Shown here in pieces: positions 16,361 to 25,029 of a stretch of DNA of 64,000 nt. Numbering within the stretch: the stretch's first letter is position 1; each line of letters starts with the position of its first letter. Below the pieces are notes generated by a model. The model was not told the DNA's origin, did no database searches, and saw nothing but the letters and a program-made list of their open reading frames with translations. Where the stretch lies: the NCBI GenBank assembly GCA_034439475.1, contig JAWXAN010000031.1, positions 49,811-113,810 on the forward strand, written 5' to 3'. The position numbers and the translations under genes were made by a program. The stretch comes from Candidatus Zixiibacteriota bacterium. GTDB taxonomy: Bacteria; Zixibacteria; MSB-5A5; GN15; FEB-12.

Positions 16361-17391
16361 CGAACTATACTCTTATATTGCGACTCAATTCGGTTCAAGA
16401 CGTGTAGTGTTGAGACTGATTCCATATTGATCCCGGGCCTGTTGCCTGATCCAGTTTCTCCCGGCTGAATAACAACATGTCCCTCCCCAACGGGTCCCCA
16501 ACGAAGCGGGGACATCACCGATTTATTTGGATACAGTCCAACTACCTTTGTACCCACAGCTGCCGCAAGGTGCAGCGGTCCGGTCGAATTTGAAACAACA
16601 ATCTCTGCCAGAGAGAGCACCGCAGCAAGGGTACGAACATCAGTCTCCCCCGCAATCTGCTTGATGGCAACAGGCATATGGGCCGACGCGGACACAAGCT
16701 TCTCCCTCTCTTGGCTTGAGCCGGTCATTACCACCGAATGTCCGTTGATTTTGAGCAAATTGTACAGTTGAATATAGTTCTCAAGCGGCCAGCGCTCCGC
16801 TGAGCCACCCGATCCCGGGTGAATGATTATGAATGGAGGAGTGACTCCTACCGAAAGTAAAAGGCGGCGGGCATTTGCTATCTCGCGCTCGGTGGGATAG
16901 ACAGCCGCAGATGCGAAGACAGCGCCGTCTTTGAAATAACGAAGAAAATCCAAGTTGTACTCGTACTCATGTTTGCGATTTCCTTTTCTGCTGTGAAGTA
17001 GTCGGTGCGTGTAGGAAAGAGAATACATGCGACCCGCCGTGCCAATGCGTATCGGTATTCCCGCTTCGGTAAAAAGCTTTGTCATCTGTCTCTCAGGGTA
17101 GAGTACGATTACCGCGCGGTATCCACCTTGAATGATTTTCGACAGCAGCTCACGCCGATAGTGACTGTTCGATTTAAGTTGGTCGTTTTGGACACGAAGT
17201 ATTTTATGTATGCGCGGGTTGTTTTCAAGAATGGGCGAAGCATACAAAGAGGCGATTACATCGACTTGGTTTCCCGGATAGCGCAAGGACAGTGTTTCAA
17301 TAAACGGCAAGGCCAGCACCAGATCGCCAAGTCGGTCGGTGCGGCTCACCAGTAGTTTGTCATCCTTGTTCACTTCTATCATCGTACTCAT
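16357..17391 (-). CDS. Glycosyltransferase family 9 (heptosyltransferase-like)
   Basis: 344 residues. GT9 enzymes add heptose or related sugars from ADP-heptose to the lipopolysaccharide core on the cytosolic face. Visible signatures are SRTDRLGDLVLALPFIETL at the N-terminus, IIIHPGSGGSAERWPLENYIQL (the nucleotide-sugar loop) and AEIVVSNSTGPLHLAAAVGTKVVGLYP near the C-terminus. It overlaps rel by 4 bases downstream and the GT2 gene by 4 bases upstream, so all are one operon. Exact acceptor unknown. Confidence 0.9.
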   Translation of the reverse strand: MSTMIEVNKDDKLLVSRTDRLGDLVLALPFIETLSLRYPGNQVDVIASLYASPILENNPRIHKILRVQNDQLKSNSHYRRELLSKIIQGGYRAVIVLYPERQMTKLFTEAGIPIRIGTAGRMYSLSYTHRLLHSRKGNRKHEYEYNLDFLRYFKDGAVFASAAVYPTEREIANARRLLLSVGVTPPFIIIHPGSGGSAERWPLENYIQLYNLLKINGHSVVMTGSSQEREKLVSASAHMPVAIKQIAGETDVRTLAAVLSLAEIVVSNSTGPLHLAAAVGTKVVGLYPNKSVMSPLRWGPVGEGHVVIQPGETGSGNRPGINMESVSTLHVLNRIESQYKSIVR

Positions 17392-18155
17392 TCAACCGTC
17401 CCAACTGCAGACTGGTTCACCTGCCTTCGCAGGTCGCGCACTTTCGCATACTTGGCAAGAACATAACACGACGAGAATACCGAGATAATAAAGCCTTCAG
17501 TGCCATCAAGAAATCCCCGCCTAATCAGATAGTGCTTGACAAAACAAGCGATAGGCCGCATCACGATATCATACACCGTCCCTCGGCCGCCTTGACGAAA
17601 GGCCTCCTGCGCGCCAAGCGTTGTGTAGCGGTTAAACTTTATGAAATACGACTCAAGTGTGGGATAGCTGTAATGTAATAGGTCTGATTTGAGCCGTCCG
17701 ACTTTGCCGCTGACTTCGACTTTTTCATGCACCGCGGAATCAGTAAATGTGCCATATTGTTTTTCGAAAAGTCTGAGAACCGGATCTGGATACCAACCGC
17801 AATGGTATATCCATCGGCCAAGAAACGATGTTCTCCGCGGGATCATATATCCTCGGTGCTCTGGGCTTTGCAAGGTTTGTTGAATTTCCTTCATCAGTTC
17901 GACGGTGACTTCTTCATCCGCATCAAGGGAGAGTATCCAATTTCCCTTTGCCTCTCTCACCCCTTCCCCTTTGGCATGCCCAAACCCTGACCATTCAATT
18001 GAAACTATTTTCGCGTTGAATCGCCGTGCTATTGAGAGTGTGTTGTCCTCGGATTTGCTATCGACAACAACTATTTCATCGGCCCACGAAACTGAGCGCA
18101 GTGCACGCTCAAGATTCTTCTCTTCATTCTTGGTTATTATGACTACGGACAGCAT
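17388..18155 (-). CDS. Glycosyltransferase family 2, LPS core type (WaaE/KdtX-like)
   Basis: 255 residues with a GT-A fold: MLSVVIITKNEEKNLERALRSV, the acidic EIVVVDSKSEDNT, and the metal-binding LSLDADEEV motif. The middle HCGWYPDPVLRLF segment and the YFIKFNRYTTLGA region are typical of WaaE/KdtX-like enzymes that add glucose to the inner core. It is flanked by GT9 genes on both sides, which supports a core-oligosaccharide role. Confidence 0.88.
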   Translation of the reverse strand: MLSVVIITKNEEKNLERALRSVSWADEIVVVDSKSEDNTLSIARRFNAKIVSIEWSGFGHAKGEGVREAKGNWILSLDADEEVTVELMKEIQQTLQSPEHRGYMIPRRTSFLGRWIYHCGWYPDPVLRLFEKQYGTFTDSAVHEKVEVSGKVGRLKSDLLHYSYPTLESYFIKFNRYTTLGAQEAFRQGGRGTVYDIVMRPIACFVKHYLIRRGFLDGTEGFIISVFSSCYVLAKYAKVRDLRRQVNQSAVGTVE

Positions 18156-18161
18156 GGCCGT

Positions 18162-19289
18162 TCACCGCGAAATTGAGTATTGGCCTGAAACACGCTGGTA
18201 CGTTTCATAAACCGTATCGACCGAAAGATCAAAAATATTTTCCCTGTTATTGGAGAAGACTGCGCCTTCTTTCATGCCATACGGGTGCCACATCATTTCG
18301 TTTTTGATATCTTTCGGGTAGAAACCTACGACTGGAATTTTGAACGAACGCGCAACATGGATAAGTGATGTATCAGGTGATATGAGCAAATCAAGCGAAG
18401 CCACTATCGCGCTGGCATCCCCAAAACTGAGGTTTTCCGGCACAAGCGAAATATAATTTCCAGATCCGCTCATCAACTGATTTGCGCGATCTCTATCGGA
18501 TGAAACGGCTATAAGCACAATCTGAGCTTCCGGATTGTCAGCATGAAGCCGGTGCATCAGTTCTTTTGACTTGTCATCTGACCATATCCGGCTTGCCGCT
18601 CCGGCTGAGAGATTATAGCCGATTTTTCTTCCTTTACTGCGGCTGGTTGGGATGCTGTCGATAAAACTTTTGGCAGTAGCGAGCGACTTTTCGCCAATAA
18701 ACAGCCTCGCGTAGCCATCCTGTTCGCTCTTTTTTCTGCCAAATGCGCCGAGCATTCCAAGACCAATGTCAATAATATGTTCCATCCTGGCGTTCATAGG
18801 GAAGTAATTGCTAAAATCGTAGTACTTTGCGAATTCATTTTTCTGCTGTCCGATTCGAGGACTGCCGCCTGCGATAAAGTGCGAGAGGCAGACAGTGGTG
18901 ACAGAATCACCGCAGATCATATCGATAATGCACTCGAATTTCTCTTTTCGCATGGCCCGAATTTGACGGATATCTTTCAGAAGATTTTTTCGATAGAGAA
19001 AGACTTTGTCGAAGCGCGGATCATGCCGCACAAGTGTAAGACTACGAGGCGAACTGAGTATCGATAATTTCCAATGCGGAAATGCGCGTTTAAGGGCGTC
19101 AATTAGCGGCAGGGTAACCATAGTATCCCCGAGTTTTTCGGGACGGAGAACCAGCACTTTTGTTATCTCATTGCCGTCGATGACTTTGAAACTGTTTCTA
19201 TTTCTTCTCAGGAATGGCGCCACAAATGCAAATGCCACCTGTTTGAAGCCAAGCTCTATCGGTTTGAGTTTCAACAACAGTTTCTTCAT
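18162..19289 (-). CDS. Glycosyltransferase family 9 (second heptosyltransferase-like)
   Basis: 375 residues. GT9 features: VLRPEKLGDTMVTLPLIDALK, IGYNLSAGAASRIW with the following phosphate-binding region, and LDLLISPDTSLIHVARSFKIPVVGFYP. It differs clearly from the GT9 at 16357, so the two probably add different residues of the core. It overlaps the msbA gene by 4 bases, indicating translation coupling. Confidence 0.88.
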   Translation of the reverse strand: MKKLLLKLKPIELGFKQVAFAFVAPFLRRNRNSFKVIDGNEITKVLVLRPEKLGDTMVTLPLIDALKRAFPHWKLSILSSPRSLTLVRHDPRFDKVFLYRKNLLKDIRQIRAMRKEKFECIIDMICGDSVTTVCLSHFIAGGSPRIGQQKNEFAKYYDFSNYFPMNARMEHIIDIGLGMLGAFGRKKSEQDGYARLFIGEKSLATAKSFIDSIPTSRSKGRKIGYNLSAGAASRIWSDDKSKELMHRLHADNPEAQIVLIAVSSDRDRANQLMSGSGNYISLVPENLSFGDASAIVASLDLLISPDTSLIHVARSFKIPVVGFYPKDIKNEMMWHPYGMKEGAVFSNNRENIFDLSVDTVYETYQRVSGQYSISR

Positions 19290-21175
19290 GACACGGTCTC
19301 GCGAAATTGGAGGCTGTAAAGCTTGCGGTACAATCCTTCTCGTCCCATCAACTCGCCATGTGAGCCGAATTCAACAATTTTCCCTCGTTCGAGCACAAGG
19401 ATTCTGTCCGCGTTTTTGATCGTTGAAAGCCGGTGCGCGACAATGAGAGCGGTTCTATTTTTCATCAAACGATCGATTGCTTCCTGAACCAGAATCTCTG
19501 ATTCGGTATCGAGCGAGGATGTCGCTTCGTCAAAAATAAGAATCTGCGGATTTTTTAATAACGCCCGGGCAATTGCAATCCGCTGTCGCTGTCCTCCGGA
19601 TAGCCGCATTCCGCGGTTACCGACCCGTGTGTCATAGCCTTCGGAGAATTCGGAAATAAACCTATGAGCGTTGGCGGCGCTGGTAGCTTCAATGAGTTTT
19701 TCTTCAGATATATCATTGCGGCCGTATGCGATATTTTTACGGATGGTGTCATTAAACAAAAGCGTCTCCTGTGTTACAATTCCCATCAGACCTCTTAGGG
19801 ACTCAAGATTGAGATCGCGGATATCATGCCCGTCAAGTGTTATCCTGCCACGGGTGGGGTCATAGAAACGCGGCAAAAGATCAACCAGTGTGGATTTCCC
19901 CGCTCCCGATGGGCCGACCACCGCCACAACCTCGCCAGCATGGATATCCAGAGATATTTCTTCCAGTACCGGCTCGGCGTTTGTGTAGCGGAAGGAGACG
20001 GCTTCAAATCGGATGGTGTCCACAAAATGTGAAAGAATTTTTGCATCAGGCTTACTTGTGATTATTTCTTCCGAGTCAATTACACTATAGATTCGCTCGG
20101 CGGCGGCTCTTCCCTCCTGAAGCTTGACATGAATCTGCGAAAGAGATTTGACCGGCTTTATGAGCGAGAAGAGCGCGAGAATAAAGGTCATGAAATCGCC
20201 GGCGGTCAGGGTGCCGGTTCCTAATATTATTCGGGATCCGGCGTACAGAAGGATGGTTGCTCCCGCAAATGTCGCAAGTATATCGCTCACCGGCGATGCC
20301 AAGTTTCGGATGCGGGACATTCTAACAAGCGCTTTGAAGTAACTGCTGGTTGCGTCTGTGAATTTGGATATCTCAAACTTCTCCATTGAGAATGCTTTCA
20401 CAATTCGGATATTGCTCACCGTTTCCTCAAGGACCGAGCTGACATCGGCCATCCGTTCCTGCGAACGCTCGGAATACTTTCTCATTTTTTTACCAATAAA
20501 CCAAATGAACCAGAACGCCAGCGGAAGGACTATCAGAGAAAGCAGGGTCAATTGCCAGCTGATGAGAACAAGAAACGAAACAAACAAGAGCGCCAGAATC
20601 GAATCAGTTATCAGGCGATTGAAGGCAATCTCGATAGCATCATTGAGCACAACAACATCATTAGTCACACGTGACATCAACTGTCCCGTCCGCTGTTCAT
20701 GAAAATAACTGAGCGAAAGCCGCTGATATTTTTCAAAAAGTCTGTCCCTGAAATGTTTCATGAGGGATTGCTGAACAAAAACCATGAAGAAGCCTTGAAG
20801 GTAGCTAAACAGGTTTGTCGAAACTACTACAAGTACGATAGCCATGCAAAAATTAATCAGAGTATCGTTGCGGTCATCCCGGATGATAAGTTCATCCACA
20901 GCCCCTTTCATTGTTTGTTTCACGCCTGATATCCAGCCGGTGAGGTTTTCCGTGACAGAGGCCGGGCCTGATACGTCGGAAACTGGATTTTCAATAATCT
21001 CTTTCGGAGTTTCCAGGGACATCATGGGGCTCTCGACTTGGAAGAGGGTCATCATCAGCGGCCCGAACAGCCAGACGAGAATACCAGACGTGATGGCGTG
21101 AAATGCCGCCATCACGCTTGCGAAAACAAGCTGTTTCCAGTACTCTTTGAGGGTCGTGCCTATCCGTTTATACAT
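19286..21175 (-). CDS. msbA: ABC exporter, lipid A flippase MsbA-like
   Basis: 629 residues, a half-transporter. A six-helix membrane domain occupies residues about 15-340, with an unusually long periplasmic insertion after helix 1 (residues about 45-95). The nucleotide-binding domain covers about 375-620: Walker A GPSGAGKST, Q-loop VTQETLLF, signature LSGGQRQRIAIARALL, Walker B ILIFDEATSSLD and switch His in VAHRLST. Its position beside core glycosyltransferases makes lipid A-core flipping across the inner membrane the likely job; sequence alone cannot exclude another multidrug-type substrate. Confidence 0.88.
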   Translation of the reverse strand: MYKRIGTTLKEYWKQLVFASVMAAFHAITSGILVWLFGPLMMTLFQVESPMMSLETPKEIIENPVSDVSGPASVTENLTGWISGVKQTMKGAVDELIIRDDRNDTLINFCMAIVLVVVSTNLFSYLQGFFMVFVQQSLMKHFRDRLFEKYQRLSLSYFHEQRTGQLMSRVTNDVVVLNDAIEIAFNRLITDSILALLFVSFLVLISWQLTLLSLIVLPLAFWFIWFIGKKMRKYSERSQERMADVSSVLEETVSNIRIVKAFSMEKFEISKFTDATSSYFKALVRMSRIRNLASPVSDILATFAGATILLYAGSRIILGTGTLTAGDFMTFILALFSLIKPVKSLSQIHVKLQEGRAAAERIYSVIDSEEIITSKPDAKILSHFVDTIRFEAVSFRYTNAEPVLEEISLDIHAGEVVAVVGPSGAGKSTLVDLLPRFYDPTRGRITLDGHDIRDLNLESLRGLMGIVTQETLLFNDTIRKNIAYGRNDISEEKLIEATSAANAHRFISEFSEGYDTRVGNRGMRLSGGQRQRIAIARALLKNPQILIFDEATSSLDTESEILVQEAIDRLMKNRTALIVAHRLSTIKNADRILVLERGKIVEFGSHGELMGREGLYRKLYSLQFRETVS

Positions 21176-21258
21176 GATTTATTAACCTAATGCAATATAT
21201 GGCGGTTCTGCAACATGTCATAGAAGAAGATGGCTGTCACAGAGGCCGCGTTTTGACG

Positions 21259-21963
21259 CTAAGGGATGATTCGGCCTGCGTCGCCAGGGATATTCACCAC
21301 GAATCGATTTGCTGAAATGTTGGCCTGCGGCCTATGTTCACGTCGTGTCGCGGTGAATTCGTGCTTGTTGCCATCAGTGAAAAACAGTTTGACAGGCCGC
21401 CACTCTTCCTCACGTTTCGAATAAGTAACATCGAGCCGCCAATTACAGTCCTGCGCGCTGTCAGAAGCTATGGAGTATTCACGCTCTTCCTCTTTTTCGG
21501 AATTCAGGCGTACACTGAAGCTTTCACCGAGCGATGTTGTGTCAGGCAGGTCATTCAAGAGATTCAGGACATTCAAACCTCCGCCTTCTGAAAGACAGGC
21601 CATAGAATGTAGAAGCGTTCCGATTTCTTCCGCGACATACTCATCCGAGTGCGGGAAAAAGACAGTCAACGAATCGGCTGTGAGACGACCTTTAAGAGCG
21701 TTCTTGCCGAGATATGCCCGACCATTTAACCCGGCCACAGAATCGGTCACAAATAATTCCAACCGAAACGAAGTCTGCTTTCCCTCTCTTCTCAGTTTGG
21801 CGTCAAACAAATAAGCTTCGCACAAAACCTTTACATCACTTTTGGTTTCATCTGTCGTTCCCAAATCTCCCTTCCGTCCTTTTGAACAGCCTCCAAGTGA
21901 ACTGAGCGATAGTATCACTATGCCTATAAAAAAGATTGACAGTAAACGAATAATAATTTTCAT
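21259..21963 (-). CDS. Lipoprotein of unknown function in LPS operon
   Basis: 234 residues from ATG 21963 (MKIIIRLLSIFFIG), chosen because a signal peptide with lipobox LSSLGGC follows; an ATG eight codons upstream lies inside the neighbouring gene. The mature part is beta-rich, with paired strands such as SFRLELFVTDSVAGLNGRAYLG and NWRLDVTYSKREEEWRPVKL. That pattern resembles DUF4292 or LolB-like lipoproteins that bind lipid, but I cannot assign a family. Position between msbA and the site-2 protease suggests envelope biogenesis. Confidence 0.65.
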   Translation of the reverse strand: MKIIIRLLSIFFIGIVILSLSSLGGCSKGRKGDLGTTDETKSDVKVLCEAYLFDAKLRREGKQTSFRLELFVTDSVAGLNGRAYLGKNALKGRLTADSLTVFFPHSDEYVAEEIGTLLHSMACLSEGGGLNVLNLLNDLPDTTSLGESFSVRLNSEKEEEREYSIASDSAQDCNWRLDVTYSKREEEWRPVKLFFTDGNKHEFTATRREHRPQANISANRFVVNIPGDAGRIIP

Positions 21964-21973
21964 ATTTAGATCG

Positions 21974-22606
21974 TCAATTACCGGCAATCAGGCTGGTAAA
22001 AAAGCTGACGAATGGCCCGATTATCAACCAGACACCACCGAAAAAGACCATGCCGAGCAGAATGAATGGGGCCACTTGGTCTATAGTGTCGAATGTTGAA
22101 TCGTATCGAGGTGGAAGCAAATTCCGAAGAATATGCGAGCCATCAAGCGGAAAAAGCGGAATGAGATTAAAAAAGGCGAGTCCAAGATTAATTGTAACGC
22201 CGTAGAAAAGCATCAACTGGACCGCGTGAAAATAATCGGCAGGAACAGTGAGAAATCCGTTCGACAAAAGCCGGAAGAGCATCCCAAAAATTATTGCCTG
22301 ACCAAAGTTTGACAACGGTCCCGCGGCTGAAACCCAGAGATCGGCAACCCTCGGATTTTTTAGATTATGCAACACCACCGGCACCGGTTTGGCCCAGCCG
22401 AATCGGAAACCGGAAACCACAAAACAAATCGTTCCAAAGAGATCCAGGTGAGCAAGCGGGTTGAGGGTGAGCCGCCCCATATCCCGGGCGGTTGTATCGC
22501 CAAACTTGAGAGCCGCCCAGGCATGGAAATATTCATGGACAGTCAGGGCGAGCAGGATTATCGGGCCGGCAAGAAGCGCTTGCTGTAAATAGTTTTCGCT
22601 GAACAT
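21974..22606 (-). CDS. Site-2 protease family (M50) intramembrane metalloprotease
   Basis: 210 residues with four or five membrane segments. Zinc site HEYFH (residues 24-28, HExxH) and the second motif NLIPLFPLDGSHIL (Asn-x2-Pro-x2-Pro-Leu-Asp-Gly) are intact, so it is expected to be active. It is the short S2P form without PDZ or CBS domains, of the kind whose substrates are mostly unknown. It could cleave an anti-sigma factor, such as the membrane-bound one at 10301, but nothing in the sequence proves that. Confidence 0.9.
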   Translation of the reverse strand: MFSENYLQQALLAGPIILLALTVHEYFHAWAALKFGDTTARDMGRLTLNPLAHLDLFGTICFVVSGFRFGWAKPVPVVLHNLKNPRVADLWVSAAGPLSNFGQAIIFGMLFRLLSNGFLTVPADYFHAVQLMLFYGVTINLGLAFFNLIPLFPLDGSHILRNLLPPRYDSTFDTIDQVAPFILLGMVFFGGVWLIIGPFVSFFTSLIAGN

Positions 22607-22708
22607 TCGTTTCCTTACTTTAAAGCTTCGGCGAATATATCTGTTATATAGAAAGGGGGGTACTCGTAATTACAGGAGATTTTATAGTGAATTTGTAAAA
22701 ATGCCGCC

Positions 22709-23326
22709 TTATGACTGTGCCTTAAGGCTCTTCCCCGAAACAGCTTGCGAGTTGGCATCATGAAACCGCCAGAGCCGATCTGTGGCTTTGGTGATTCCAA
22801 TTCGCGGCGACGCAACAATAATCGGAGCTGGCTCATGCCGATCTTCAACGTACAGCACATCCCCGGTCAAATCGATTCCGGTGTGCGCAGTGCTCAGACC
22901 AAACTCGCGGCAGAGTTTCCCCGGGCCGCTGAGTCTTCGATCAACAGGCGATTTCGAATAACCGACATTCTGTATCGGCTCGAATCCCTCGACTGGCTCT
23001 CCGGCACGGATAAGAACTGCGGCTGGGCAATCTTTTGCCTCCGTTACAAAGTTCAAGCAGTAGTAGATGCCATAGATGAGGTAAACATACGTCAGTCCCG
23101 GTACGCCGTAGAGTGTCTTGTTGCGCGGAGTTGGACCGGGAGCGGCATGGCAGGCTGGATCGTATTCGCCTATATAGGCCTCTACTTCGACAATCCTCGC
23201 TGACATCGTCATTCCGTGAAGTTTAGAAACAAAATATTTACCGATACACTCGGGTGCGCATTCGAGTGTGGGGCGATTATAAACTTTTCGCGTGAGCTTG
23301 CTTGGTTTTCGTCGGGATGCCCTCAA
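22709..23326 (-). CDS. DNA-3-methyladenine glycosylase (AAG/MPG type)
   Basis: 205 residues of the Mpg family, which removes 3-methyladenine, hypoxanthine and related bases. Recognisable blocks are ARIVEVEAYIGEYDPACHA (with the catalytic Glu), the GPTPRNKTLYGVPGLTYVYL region, YGIYYCLNFVTE, AAVLIRAGEPVEGF and LSGPGKLCREFGL. The start at 23326 could be shortened by a few codons. It sits downstream of the PHP gene on the same strand. Confidence 0.93.
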   Translation of the reverse strand: MRASRRKPSKLTRKVYNRPTLECAPECIGKYFVSKLHGMTMSARIVEVEAYIGEYDPACHAAPGPTPRNKTLYGVPGLTYVYLIYGIYYCLNFVTEAKDCPAAVLIRAGEPVEGFEPIQNVGYSKSPVDRRLSGPGKLCREFGLSTAHTGIDLTGDVLYVEDRHEPAPIIVASPRIGITKATDRLWRFHDANSQAVSGKSLKAQS

Positions 23327-23337
23327 AGTCGTCGTTT

Positions 23338-24189
23338 TCAGACGCGAACCTGACTAACAGACTGGATGCGAAGCTGGTTCGCGTTGTCAAAGTCCCAGCC
23401 AACATGCTCTGGCTTATGGGCATCTGAGCCGAGCCTGACTACGTTTACACCCGCCTCTTTCGCGGCCCTGATGATTTCCAGAGAGGGATAATGTGTGTCG
23501 AAACCGCGCCTGAGAGCTGCGGTATTGATTTCTATAGCCGTATGTCCTTTTAGGCATGCGGAAAAAACATCAGGAAGAAATGGTCTATGGGCTGTGAATA
23601 CATCCGGGCCGTAATATATCGACCCATATTTTTTGTAATAGTCAAAGTGAGCAATGGTATCAAACACACCCGACTTTGCCGCTGATATCATATCCGTGAA
23701 GTAAGCCTCAAGCATTTGCTCAAGTGAGAACCGTTTGTAACAATTCCCGTATTCATGCCGACAGCAGAAACAGATATTATTGAGTTCATGGATACCACAC
23801 AGAAGGTAGTCGAGCTCGTAACGCTCTTTTATCTTCCTCGCGCTTTCCTCGCAACCGGGATAGTATCCAAATTCTACACCAAGCTTAACGGTCAATCCTT
23901 GTCCAGAATAAGACTTGGCGGCTCTGCGGACGTCATCAACATAGGGAGCAAGATTTTCGGGGGTGGCAGGAATTTCTTCGCCATCAACGCGAATCAGGTT
24001 TCCGTCCCCAGTCGTATCTGGGTTTATGTCATAGTGGGTTGTGAAACAGAGTTCTTTTAGTCCCCGGGTAATTGCGGCTTCGCAATATTCATCGATTGTC
24101 CCTTCGGCGTCTATTGAATAATTGCAGTGGCAGTGATAGTCAGACAAGGCTTCGGTCGTCAGCTTCTTAAGCTTTTGGGGCTCAGGCAT
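23338..24189 (-). CDS. PHP-domain phosphoesterase (histidinol-phosphatase-like)
   Basis: 283 residues. Metal-binding motifs of the PHP fold: DYHCHCNYSIDAEGT near the start, FTTHYD, GVEFGYYPG, a mid-domain GIHEL, and VRLGSDAHKPEHVG near the C-terminus. Full-length proteins of this shape are annotated HisJ/HisK histidinol phosphatases, but no other his gene is nearby, so the substrate is open. It overlaps the metallo-beta-lactamase-fold gene by 8 bases. Confidence 0.85.
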   Translation of the reverse strand: MPEPQKLKKLTTEALSDYHCHCNYSIDAEGTIDEYCEAAITRGLKELCFTTHYDINPDTTGDGNLIRVDGEEIPATPENLAPYVDDVRRAAKSYSGQGLTVKLGVEFGYYPGCEESARKIKERYELDYLLCGIHELNNICFCCRHEYGNCYKRFSLEQMLEAYFTDMISAAKSGVFDTIAHFDYYKKYGSIYYGPDVFTAHRPFLPDVFSACLKGHTAIEINTAALRRGFDTHYPSLEIIRAAKEAGVNVVRLGSDAHKPEHVGWDFDNANQLRIQSVSQVRV

Positions 24190-24829
24190 AACTGCTTCGA
24201 ATCAGAAACGGATTTGAATGACGCTCGGCGCCGATTGTTGTTTTCGAGCCATGGCCCGGATAGCAGATAACACCATCAGGCAGCCTCATAAGTTTTCGAT
24301 GGATTGAATCGACAAGACGCTCGTAAGAACAGCCGGGGAAATCAGTCCGCCCGATTGAGCCCTGAAAGAGCGCGTCCCCGCTAAAAACAATACCTTCGCT
24401 CTCATCGAGATAGCAGATCGATGCCGGACTGTGTCCTGGCGTACTCAGGATGGTGAACATGAGCGCTCCGAACAGAATTAATTCTTCGTCAACGAGCGTA
24501 AAGTCGGCTGGCGGCGCGGTCATCGGCTTACCGAGAGCGGTTGACATATTGAGCGTCGCATCACCCAGCAACGCCTCTTCCCCTTTGCCGATGTAGACCG
24601 GGATATTATAGGCATCTTTTACCGCTGCCGCGGCTTCAATATGGTCGACATGACCGTGGGTGAGAAGAATCGCTCGCGGTATAAATCCTGTTTTCTTAAT
24701 TCCTGCCAGAATTCTCTGTTCGTCTGAACCCGGATCGATAATGACCCCTTCGTTGCTCACATCATCCCAGTAGAGGTAACAGTTTACCTCAAAGGGGCCA
24801 ACTACAATGGTTTTTAGTTTCTTACTCAT
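24182..24829 (-). CDS. Metallo-beta-lactamase-fold hydrolase (glyoxalase II-like)
   Basis: 215 residues from ATG 24829 (MSKKLKTIVVGPFEVN). A GGAGG lies about 13 bases upstream; a longer start at 24877 is possible. Zinc motif HTHGHVDHIEAA, GHSPASICYL, SGDALFQGSIGRTDFPGC and CYPGHGSKT all fit the small YcbL/GloB-like hydrolases that cleave S-lactoylglutathione or related thioesters. First gene of the long minus-strand run. Confidence 0.9.
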   Translation of the reverse strand: MSKKLKTIVVGPFEVNCYLYWDDVSNEGVIIDPGSDEQRILAGIKKTGFIPRAILLTHGHVDHIEAAAAVKDAYNIPVYIGKGEEALLGDATLNMSTALGKPMTAPPADFTLVDEELILFGALMFTILSTPGHSPASICYLDESEGIVFSGDALFQGSIGRTDFPGCSYERLVDSIHRKLMRLPDGVICYPGHGSKTTIGAERHSNPFLIRSSYA

Positions 24830-24965
24830 AATTAAAGATATACCTCCGTATACCATTGTCAACAAAACCTTAGCCATAAAGGTTCAAAGGCTTTTAATTG
24901 AATCCGGCTGTGTGTCAGCTTACAAGTCATTCTAAATTGCGGTATTGCAGAGAGTTCAATTTTGT

Positions 24966-24993
24966 TTGACGATATATTAAAAATGACTATCTT
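24966..24993 (+). promoter_or_regulatory. Putative sigma-70 promoter of prfB
   Basis: TTGACG (24966-24971), 16 bases, TATCTT (24988-24993). The prfB start codon lies 37 bases downstream of the -10 box. Confidence 0.4.
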
Positions 24994-25029
24994 TGGTTCA
25001 CTGTTTGTGAAAAAGGATACAACGTTAGT

